DNA of 9,106 nucleotides from an uncultured Alphaproteobacteria bacterium (GTDB lineage: Bacteria; Pseudomonadota; Alphaproteobacteria; CALKHQ01): assembly GCA_937988735.1 (NCBI GenBank), contig CALKHQ010000157.1:1-9106 (forward strand), given 5' to 3'. Of this stretch, positions 1 to 5,296 are shown piece after piece (position 1 is the first letter of the stretch; the number at the start of each line of letters is the position of its first letter). The position numbers were made by a program, and so were the translations under genes. The notes under the pieces are model-generated. The model saw only the letters and a program-made list of their open reading frames with translations. It ran no database searches and had not been told where the DNA came from.

Positions 1-1002
1 GGTCACGAGCACGATCCCGCTGGCGATGGCGTCGGCGGGACGCGTGATCCGCACCGGCCTGCCGTCGACGCGGATCTCGCCGCGCGCTGCGGGGGCGGCG
101 CCGAACAGGGCGCGCGCCACCTCCGTCCGGCCGCTGCCGACCAGGCCGAACATGCCGACGATCTCGCCGGCGCCGACGGTGAAGGAGACGTCGGTGAAAC
201 GCCCCGGCAGCGCCAGTCCGCGGCATTCCAGCACGGGCGGTCCGACCTCCGCCGGCCGCGGCGGATAGATCGCCGACAGCGAGCGGCCGACCATGGCGCG
301 GATCAGCCGGTCGCTGTCGATGGACCGCGTCTCCGCCGTGAGCACGCCGGCACCGTCCTTCAGCACCAGCACGTCGTCCGAGATCTCGAAGATCTCCTCC
401 AGCCGGTGCGAGATGTAGATGATGGCGGTGCCGGCCGCCTTCAGCTCCCGCACCTTGCGGAACAGCGCCCCGGTCTCGCTCGCCGACAGCACGGCCGTGG
501 GCTCATCGAGGATCAGCACCTTCGGCGGACTGGCGAGCGCCTTCGCGATCTCCACCATCTGCTGCAGCGACACGCTGAGGTCCGAGACCCGGGTGCGGAC
601 GTCGATGCCGGGGAAGCCCAGGTCCGCGAGCGCCGCCGACGCCGCAGCGTTCGCCGCAGGCCAGTCGATCAGCCACGGTGCACCCGGGCGATGCGGCATC
701 CGGCCGAGGAACATGTTCTCGGCGACGCTGATGTGCGGCAGGAGGCTCAGCTCCTGATGGACGGTGCGGATGCCGAGCTGGATCGCCTCGTGCGGATCGC
801 CCAGGTGAACCGGCCGGCCGTCGAGGCGGATGTAGCCGGAGTCCGGTCGGATCGCGCCGGAAAGCACCTTCATCAGGGTGGACTTGCCGGCGCCGTTCTC
901 GCCGCAGAGCGCCAGCACGCGTCCCGGCGCTGCGGTAAAGGAAACACCGCGCAGCGCCGGGTTGCCGTCGAAGCTCTTGCTGATGTCGATCGCTTCCAGC
1001 AT
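1..1002 (-). CDS. Sugar-type ABC transporter ATP-binding protein (RbsA/MglA family), 3' end cut off by window
   Basis: This is the ATPase of a carbohydrate-type ABC importer, which would energise a membrane permease using a periplasmic binding protein. 334 codons are visible and the frame is open to the window edge; family members are about 500 aa. Domain 1 is complete: Walker A GENGAGKST (34-42), Q-loop Gln83, signature LSVSLQQ (142-148), Walker B VLILDE (162-167) and switch His199. A linker with MVGRS (237-241) leads into domain 2, whose Walker A is degenerate (GLVGSGRT, 286-293, Arg for Lys), as usual in this family. The signature has Ser where many members have Gly, but E. coli MglA also has LSVS. 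The ATG at 1002 is chosen because the homology starts there; its Shine-Dalgarno is weak. Permease and binding-protein genes are not in view, so the substrate is unknown. A 152-bp gap and a candidate promoter suggest a unit separate from the aminotransferase upstream. Confidence 0.93.
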   Translation of the reverse strand, partial: MLEAIDISKSFDGNPALRGVSFTAAPGRVLALCGENGAGKSTLMKVLSGAIRPDSGYIRLDGRPVHLGDPHEAIQLGIRTVHQELSLLPHISVAENMFLGRMPHRPGAPWLIDWPAANAAASAALADLGFPGIDVRTRVSDLSVSLQQMVEIAKALASPPKVLILDEPTAVLSASETGALFRKVRELKAAGTAIIYISHRLEEIFEISDDVLVLKDGAGVLTAETRSIDSDRLIRAMVGRSLSAIYPPRPAEVGPPVLECRGLALPGRFTDVSFTVGAGEIVGMFGLVGSGRTEVARALFGAAPAARGEIRVDGRPVRITRPADAIASGIVLVT

Positions 1003-1070
1003 GACGCAATCAGCTCGCAACGGGCAGCGTTCCTGCGCTGGCCGTGCGGCCGCGGACGTCTGCGCGACCC

Positions 1071-1099
1071 ACGATACAGAGGACGGCTGGGTTCGTCAC
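1071..1099 (-). promoter_or_regulatory. Candidate sigma70-type promoter for the ABC ATPase gene
   Basis: On the minus strand GTGACG (1099-1094, 4 of 6 matches to TTGACA) and TATCGT (1076-1071, 4 of 6 to TATAAT) are separated by exactly 17 bp. Initiation near 1064 would give a leader of about 60 nt before the ATG at 1002. A second GTGACG lies a little further upstream. The match is moderate and short motifs occur by chance, so this is only a candidate. Confidence 0.35.
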
Positions 1100-1154
1100 G
1101 CGGGAGCCGGCCACGTCACCGCCTCCGGCCCACGAGCGTCGGCAGCGCCGGCAG

Positions 1155-2519
1155 CTAGGCCGGCTGGATCTCCGCCGCCGTCTTGTCGAGCGCCTGGCCG
1201 AACAGCTCGACCATGTGATCGACCTCCTCCCGGGTGATGGTGAAGGGAGGCGCGAACAGCATCGAATCCCGGGTCGCGCGCATGATCAGGCCGGACGCCA
1301 CGCAGTGGTCGCGGCAGATGATGCCGGCCCGGCCGCGGTCGGCGAAGAAGCGGCGCGTTGCCTTGTCCGCCACCAGCTCGACCGCGCCGATGAGGCCGAC
1401 CGCGCGCACCTCGCCCACCAGCGGATGACTCTCGAACTCCGCCATCCGCCGGCGCAGATAGGACCCGATGTCGTCGCGCACGCGGTCGATCAGCCGCTCC
1501 TCCCGGATCAGCTTCAGGTTCGCGTTGGCGACGGCGCAGGCGACCGGATGGCCGGAATAGGTGAAGCCGTGGGTGAATTCGTCGGGGTCGGCGAACAGGA
1601 CCTCGCTGACCCGCGGGCCGACGGCTACCGCGGAGATCGGCAGGTACCCCGACGACATGCCCTTCGCCAGGGTCATCAGGTCCGGCTCGATGCCGAAGGT
1701 GTCGCAGCCGAACCAGTTGCCGGTGCGGCCGAAGCCGCAGATCACCTCGTCGGCAATCAGCAGGATGCCGTGCTGGCGGCAGATCCGCTGGATCTCCGGC
1801 CAGTAGGTCTCCGGCGGGATCAGCACGCCGCCGGCGCCCTGGATCGGCTCGCCGATGAAGGCGGCGACGTTCTCGGGACCGATCTCCTCGATCTTGCGCT
1901 CGAGCCAGCCGGCCGCCACCCGGCCGAACTCCGCCGGGCTCAGGTCACCGCCATATTCGTACCAGTACGGCGGGTCGATGTGGACGAAGCCGGTCAGCGG
2001 CAGGTCGGCAACCGCATGCATCGCCGCCATCCCGCCGAGGCTCGCGCTCGCCATCGTCGAGCCGTGGTATCCCCAGCGGCGGCCGATGAACGCCTTGCGG
2101 TTGTGTTCCCCCTTCAGGTTCCAGTAGTGGCGCACCATCCGGACGACGGTGTCGTTGGCCTCCGACCCCGAGTTGGCGAAGAAGAACCGGTCGAGCCCGG
2201 GCGGGGTAAGCCCGGCGAGCTGGTGCGACAGCTCGACGGCGGCCGGGGTCGTGGTCTTGAAGAAGGTGTTGTAGTAGGCGAGCTCCTCCATCTGCGCCCG
2301 CGCCACCTCGGCCAGCTCGCGGCGGCCGTAGCCGACGTTGACGCACCACAGGCCGGACATCGCGTCCAGGTAGCGCTTGCCTTCGGAATCCCAGAGCCAC
2401 ACCCCTTCGCCGCGGATGATGACCCGGCTGCCCTCCTGGGCGAGACCGGCGAAGTGGGTGAACGGATGCAGATGGTGCGCCGCGTCCAGCGCGCGCCATT
2501 GGCTGTGATCGGTCGGCAC
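1155..2519 (-). CDS. spuC: Class III PLP aminotransferase, putrescine/polyamine:pyruvate type (SpuC-like)
   Basis: This cytoplasmic PLP enzyme probably transfers an amino group from putrescine or a related amine to pyruvate, giving an aminoaldehyde and alanine. It is 454 aa, normal for the family. Visible features are the N-terminal HHLHPFT (15-21), LDAMSGLWCVNVGYG (51-65), the phosphate-binding SGSEAN (117-122), GYHGST (150-155) for stacking on the cofactor ring, Asp257 in ADEVICGFGRTG, the Schiff-base Lys286 in LAKGMSSGY, and HGFTYSGHP (317-325). The whole chain resembles Pseudomonas aeruginosa SpuC as I remember it. The start is a GTG at 2519, with AAGGAGG at 2537-2531 and an 11-nt spacer. 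It stands alone: a terminator lies upstream (2613-2638) and a 152-bp gap follows. A polyamine ligase gene lies 1.3 kb upstream. The family is certain; the exact amine is not, and taurine, beta-alanine or aromatic omega-amine substrates remain possible. Confidence 0.9.
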   Translation of the reverse strand: MPTDHSQWRALDAAHHLHPFTHFAGLAQEGSRVIIRGEGVWLWDSEGKRYLDAMSGLWCVNVGYGRRELAEVARAQMEELAYYNTFFKTTTPAAVELSHQLAGLTPPGLDRFFFANSGSEANDTVVRMVRHYWNLKGEHNRKAFIGRRWGYHGSTMASASLGGMAAMHAVADLPLTGFVHIDPPYWYEYGGDLSPAEFGRVAAGWLERKIEEIGPENVAAFIGEPIQGAGGVLIPPETYWPEIQRICRQHGILLIADEVICGFGRTGNWFGCDTFGIEPDLMTLAKGMSSGYLPISAVAVGPRVSEVLFADPDEFTHGFTYSGHPVACAVANANLKLIREERLIDRVRDDIGSYLRRRMAEFESHPLVGEVRAVGLIGAVELVADKATRRFFADRGRAGIICRDHCVASGLIMRATRDSMLFAPPFTITREEVDHMVELFGQALDKTAAEIQPA

Positions 2520-2555
2520 GATGGGCCCAGCCTCCTTGTTGCCGCGGAGACGGCC

Positions 2556-2584
2556 AGCATAGGGAGACGGCAGGCGGCAGGAAA
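2556..2584 (-). promoter_or_regulatory. Weak candidate promoter for the SpuC-like aminotransferase
   Basis: On the minus strand TTTCCT (2584-2579) and TATGCT (2561-2556) are 17 bp apart. They lie between the terminator at 2613-2638 and the ribosome-binding site at 2531-2537. Because a terminator precedes it, the gene needs a promoter of its own in 2520-2612, and this is the best-looking pair there. The -35 box matches the consensus at only 3 of 6 positions. Confidence 0.25.
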
Positions 2585-2612
2585 GAGCGGCGCCGCGGGG
2601 CGGCGAAACGAA

Positions 2613-2638
2613 ACGGGTCCCGCGGGAGCGGGACCCGT
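2613..2638 (-). terminator. Rho-independent terminator of the microprotein/membrane-protein operon
   Basis: A perfect 11-bp inverted repeat (2613-2623 with 2628-2638) encloses a 4-nt loop. Read on the minus strand the stem is followed at once by TTCGTTTCG, a broken T-rich tract. It lies 23 bp after the stop codon of the 23-aa ORF. The orientation, GC-rich stem and trailing T residues fit an intrinsic terminator that ends the operon and insulates the downstream aminotransferase gene. Confidence 0.85.
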
Positions 2639-2661
2639 CGCACGTCGCGGACCGAACGAGG

Positions 2662-2733
2662 CTACAGGATGAGCGCCAGGATGATGATCACCGACAGCGG
2701 CACACCCAGCAGCCACAGGAACAGATAAGCCAT
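2662..2733 (-). CDS. 23-aa single-helix hydrophobic microprotein, third gene of the stress operon
   Basis: This very short ORF encodes 23 residues, starting MAYLFLWLLG and ending IIILALIL, then TAG. It has no charged residue at all, and residues 3-23 are long enough for one transmembrane helix broken by Gly10 and Pro12. The case that it is translated rests on a near-perfect ribosome-binding site (AAGGAGG, 2745-2739, 5 nt before ATG), its place 30 bp behind the 292-aa membrane-protein gene, and a strong terminator just after its stop. It would sit in the inner membrane and may bind the neighbouring membrane protein, which is inference. I recognise no named family. A leader-peptide role is unlikely, since a terminator and no regulated gene follows. 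Confidence 0.72.
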   Translation of the reverse strand: MAYLFLWLLGVPLSVIIILALIL

Positions 2734-2738
2734 GGAAA

Positions 2739-2745
2739 CCTCCTT
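2739..2745 (-). promoter_or_regulatory. Strong Shine-Dalgarno of the 23-aa microprotein
   Basis: AAGGAGG on the minus strand is seven bases complementary to the 16S rRNA 3' end and lies 5 nt before the ATG at 2733. It is one of the two best ribosome-binding sites in the window (the other precedes the aminotransferase at 2519) and is the main reason for calling such a short ORF a gene. Confidence 0.75.
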
Positions 2746-2763
2746 CCTGCTTGGCAACGCGGC

Positions 2764-3642
2764 CTATCGGACGCGGTGGGTGAACCAGAGGCGGCTGAGA
2801 TCGACGCCCTCGTCGCGGTGCCGCCCGCCGATGCCGGCCGCCCACCAAGCACCAGCGGCGCCGACGAGCAGCGAGACCGCGATCAGGAACGCGGAGACGA
2901 TCCCGACCCGGCGCGCCGTATCGGCCGCCTCCTCCGCTGCCTGGGTCGCCTGCGCGATCTCGTCCGAGAGTGCCATCACCCGCGCGTTGGCCTCGTCTTC
3001 CGGCAGTCCCGTGCGATCGGCAACGAGACCGGCGAGATAGCCGCGGTCCTCTTCCGAGATCCCGTCAGCGGACGCGGCGATCAGGCGGCCGACCTCGTCA
3101 CGCACGCCGGACGACACATTGGTTGCCGCGCCGTCAGTGCGGAACAGGCGGTCCACCATGCCGCCGGTCACGTCCTCGGCCGCGTCCGCCACTGCAGACC
3201 CGGCCGCCGTCACCGCCGCCGCGCCGGCCCCGGCGATACCGGCGATCGACCCGAACGCCATCAGCGCACTGATCAGCGTGGCGACGCCCCACATCACCAG
3301 CCCGTGCATGCCGTCGCGCACGTCCGATTCGTGGGCGGTGGCATCGTAGAGCCGGCGGCGCAGGCGCCCGGTCACGTAGGCGCCGGCCATGAAGCTCGAC
3401 ACGGAAACCCACAGCACCCAGAGCCCGATGGCGATCGCAACCCACAGCGCCGACCGCTCGCCGTCGAGCATGTCGGTCAGCGACAGCCCGATGGCGGAGC
3501 CGAAGGTCATCAGCAGGAAGCCGATCGCCGCGGCGAACACGGCGCCGGCGAAAATGGCCGGCCAGTCAACGTAGGAACGATCGGAAGCGCCGGTCGTGGC
3601 GGGCACTGCCGCCACCACCGGCCTGGAGGTAGTCTCAGCCAT
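2764..3642 (-). CDS. Uncharacterised four-helix integral membrane protein, 292 aa, probable stress operon
   Basis: I know no assigned function. The layout is a short polar N-terminus, then VDWPAIFAGAV leading into TM1 (about 29-52), TM2 (66-90), a basic loop RLRRRLYD (93-100), a small-residue-rich TM3 (113-140), and a soluble segment (about 145-243) that is acidic and alanine-rich and likely helical. TM4 follows (246-271), then a tail beginning GGRHRDEG. The VDW...FAGAV start and the GGRHRDEG tail match, from memory, a group of alphaproteobacterial membrane proteins often labelled hypothetical or 'PhnA-like'; I cannot check this here. The ATG at 3642 has AGAAGGA about 9 nt upstream. It follows a 24-aa microprotein gene by 59 bp and precedes a 23-aa one by 30 bp, all downstream of an EcfG-type promoter. 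This suggests an envelope role under general stress, which is inference. Confidence 0.88.
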   Translation of the reverse strand: MAETTSRPVVAAVPATTGASDRSYVDWPAIFAGAVFAAAIGFLLMTFGSAIGLSLTDMLDGERSALWVAIAIGLWVLWVSVSSFMAGAYVTGRLRRRLYDATAHESDVRDGMHGLVMWGVATLISALMAFGSIAGIAGAGAAAVTAAGSAVADAAEDVTGGMVDRLFRTDGAATNVSSGVRDEVGRLIAASADGISEEDRGYLAGLVADRTGLPEDEANARVMALSDEIAQATQAAEEAADTARRVGIVSAFLIAVSLLVGAAGAWWAAGIGGRHRDEGVDLSRLWFTHRVR

Positions 3643-3701
3643 TGCCGTTGATCCTTCTTCTGGTCAGGGCGCGACGCCGGACACGGGATGCTCGGGGGGC
3701 G

Positions 3702-3776
3702 TCAGCGCAGGCCCAGCAGCGTCAGGACGGCCAGCACGATGACCACCAGGCCGACGAGGTAGATGATCGCGTTCAT
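3702..3776 (-). CDS. 24-aa single-helix hydrophobic microprotein, first gene of the stress operon
   Basis: This ORF encodes 24 residues, starting MNAIIYLVGL and ending LTLLGLR, then TGA. Residues 3-23 are almost all Ile, Leu, Val, Ala and Gly, giving one transmembrane helix, and the only charge is the C-terminal Arg24. A GGAG about 10 nt before the ATG at 3776 can serve as ribosome-binding site. The EcfG-type promoter lies about 40 bp upstream, so this is the first cistron of the unit. The reading frame continues upstream without a stop to 3893, but that extension overlaps the end of the glutamine-synthetase-like gene, lies upstream of the promoter and looks non-coding. Similar tiny hydrophobic ORFs are common in alphaproteobacterial genomes as far as I recall, usually unannotated. 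No function is known to me. Confidence 0.7.
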   Translation of the reverse strand: MNAIIYLVGLVVIVLAVLTLLGLR

Positions 3777-3813
3777 TGGGACGGTCTCCGTCAGCGTTGC
3801 AACGCGCAACCTA

Positions 3814-3838
3814 AACGGCTGCGGAGACCTAAGGTTCC
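3814..3838 (-). promoter_or_regulatory. EcfG (general stress response) type promoter
   Basis: On the minus strand GGAAC (3838-3834) and CGTT (3817-3814) are separated by exactly 16 bp, an exact match to the alphaproteobacterial EcfG consensus GGAAC-N16/17-CGTT. Initiation near 3806 would give a leader of about 30 nt before the ATG at 3776. It lies in the 83-bp gap between the ligase gene stop and the 24-aa ORF, in the right orientation. The position makes chance less likely. The anti-sigma/PhyR/EcfG genes themselves are not in the window. Confidence 0.7.
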
Positions 3839-3859
3839 GGGGCCCTGCCCGGCGTCTGA

Positions 3860-5200
3860 CTAGACGTTGAGCAGCAGGTGCTCGCGCTCCCACGGGCTGA
3901 CCACCTGCTGGTAGGCTTCCACCTCGGCGGTCTTGACGTCGATGAGGACGTCGATGAAGCGGGCGCCGAACAGCTCGCGGATCGGCTTCGAGGCCGACAG
4001 CTTGGCCAGCGCTTCCGGCAGGTGCTGCGGCAGCGTGAAGGCGAGCCGGTAGGCACTGCCGGTTACCTCCGGCTTCGGCTTCATCTTGCCGACCATGCCG
4101 AGATAGCCGCAGGCGAGCGAGGCCGCGATGGCGAGATAGGGATTCACGTCCGCGCCGGCGACCCGGTTCTCCACCCTCCGCGCCTCCGGCTCCGAAACCG
4201 GCACCCGCAGCCCGACGGTGCGGTTGTCGCGGCCCCAGTGGGTGTTGATCGGTGCATCCGAGTGCCTGCGGAGCCGGCGGTAGGAATTGGGGTTGGGCGC
4301 CAGCATCGGCATCACTGCGGGGATGAACTTCTGCAGCCCGGCGATGTGGGCGCGGAACAGCGCGGAGTCGGCGCCATTGGCGGTCGAGAACAGGTTCTTG
4401 CCGGTCACAGCATCCACCACCGACTGGTGGATGTGCATCGCACTGCCGGGCTCGTTCTGCATCGGCTTGGCCATGAAGGTGGCGTAGATGCCGTGCTTCA
4501 TCGCCGCCTGGCGCAGCGTCCGCTTGAACAGGAACACCTGGTCGGCCAGGTCCAGCGCGTTGCCGTGCTGGAAGTTGATCTCCATCTGGGCGGCGCCGGC
4601 CTCGTGGTTGATGGTATCAACCTCGAGCCCCTGCGCCTCGCAGTAGTCGTAGAGATCCTCGACGATCGGATCGAACTCGTTCGCCGCCTCGATGCCGTAG
4701 GCCTGACGGCCGGTCTCCTGCCGGCCGGAGCGGCCGATCGGCGGCACCAGCGGATAGTCGGGGTCGGTGTTGACCTGCACCAGGAAGAACTCGATTTCCG
4801 GCGCCACCACCGGCACCCAGCCGCGCTGCCCGTAGAGTTCCAGAACGCGGCGCAGGATGTAGCGCGAGGCGAGGTCCACGACCTGGCCGTTGGCATAATA
4901 GGCGTCGCAGATCACCTGCGCCGTCGGCTCCTCATACCACGGCACCACCCGGATGGAGGTGGGATCGGGGACGAGGAAGACGTCCGAATTGGTGTCCTTC
5001 GTCACCGAGTCATCGGCGAATTCTCCGGTGACGGTCTGGACAAAGATCGATTCCGGCAGACGCAGCCCCCGCTCCGCCAGACTCGCGCGGAACTTGCTGG
5101 CGGGCAGGATCTTGCCCCGGGCGATGCCCGAGATGTCGGGCACCAGGCATTCGACCTCCGTGATCCTGTGTTCGTCCAACCAGTTGATCAGGTCCTGCAT
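3860..5200 (-). CDS. Glutamine-synthetase-fold ligase, gamma-glutamylpolyamine (putrescine) synthetase type
   Basis: This is a GS-family enzyme of 446 aa, shorter than housekeeping GlnA (about 470) and without GlnA's adenylylation-site region. It probably joins glutamate to a polyamine using ATP, the first step of the gamma-glutamylated putrescine route (PuuA, Pseudomonas SpuI/PauA). The N-terminal beta-grasp part includes VECLVPDISGIARGK (16-30). Visible catalytic features are the metal ligands in PEIEFF (Glu135, Glu137), HEAGAAQMEINF (Glu200, Glu207) and SAMHIHQS (His256, His258), the NRTVGLRVP arginine loop (326-334), and RVENRVAGADVNPYLA (342-357). The ATG at 5200 has GGAAG 8 nt upstream. 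The SpuC-like transaminase 1.3 kb downstream supports a polyamine role. The exact acceptor cannot be read from sequence; ethanolamine or other amine ligases share this fold. A hairpin ends the kinase gene upstream, so it may have its own promoter in the 75-bp gap. Confidence 0.88.
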   Translation of the reverse strand: MQDLINWLDEHRITEVECLVPDISGIARGKILPASKFRASLAERGLRLPESIFVQTVTGEFADDSVTKDTNSDVFLVPDPTSIRVVPWYEEPTAQVICDAYYANGQVVDLASRYILRRVLELYGQRGWVPVVAPEIEFFLVQVNTDPDYPLVPPIGRSGRQETGRQAYGIEAANEFDPIVEDLYDYCEAQGLEVDTINHEAGAAQMEINFQHGNALDLADQVFLFKRTLRQAAMKHGIYATFMAKPMQNEPGSAMHIHQSVVDAVTGKNLFSTANGADSALFRAHIAGLQKFIPAVMPMLAPNPNSYRRLRRHSDAPINTHWGRDNRTVGLRVPVSEPEARRVENRVAGADVNPYLAIAASLACGYLGMVGKMKPKPEVTGSAYRLAFTLPQHLPEALAKLSASKPIRELFGARFIDVLIDVKTAEVEAYQQVVSPWEREHLLLNV

Positions 5201-5261
5201 GCTGATGCGCTTCCGGTGTTTCGCTGGCTAAGCGCTAGCATTCGCCGGAACGGGCGGCAAG

Positions 5262-5296
5262 CCGGCCCCGGACGGTCAGCGGTCGTCCGGGGCCGG
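5262..5296 (-). terminator. Perfect 13-bp hairpin overlapping the end of the histidine-kinase gene
   Basis: Bases 5262-5274 and 5284-5296 are exact reverse complements around a 9-nt loop. On the minus strand the upstream arm encodes the last residues of the kinase and the TGA stop (5278-5276) lies in the loop. The stem is 13 bp and almost all G:C, but CTTGCCGCCC follows rather than a T tract. It may still slow or stop transcription, or protect the 3' end of the mRNA. A 13-bp perfect match is well beyond the other hairpins in the window apart from 2613-2638. Confidence 0.55.

Noticed and set aside
142..149. Arg in place of Lys in the second Walker A motif of the ABC ATPase, considered as a defect
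   Set aside because: A degenerate second site of the GLVGSGRT kind is normal in the RbsA/MglA family; the first site is intact.
1044..2672. 542-codon open frame on the plus strand opposite the SpuC-like aminotransferase
   Set aside because: Same reasoning: it mirrors the codon pattern of the real gene, runs across the terminator and has no recognisable domain.
3837..3852. GC-rich hairpin (CCGGG, 6-nt loop, CCCGG) just after the ligase stop codon
   Set aside because: The stem is only 5 bp, no T residues follow, and it overlaps the -35 box of the EcfG-type promoter. It may be chance, so I did not call it a terminator.
3777..3893. 39-codon upstream extension of the 24-aa microprotein frame
   Set aside because: It overlaps the end of the ligase gene, lies across the promoter, is arginine-rich and has no hydrophobic continuity with the helix.
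5227..5239. Near-palindrome GCTA-AGCGC-TAGC in front of the ligase gene, considered as an operator
   Set aside because: The matching arms are only 4 bp and I know no regulator site that fits. The position is suggestive but the signal is too small.
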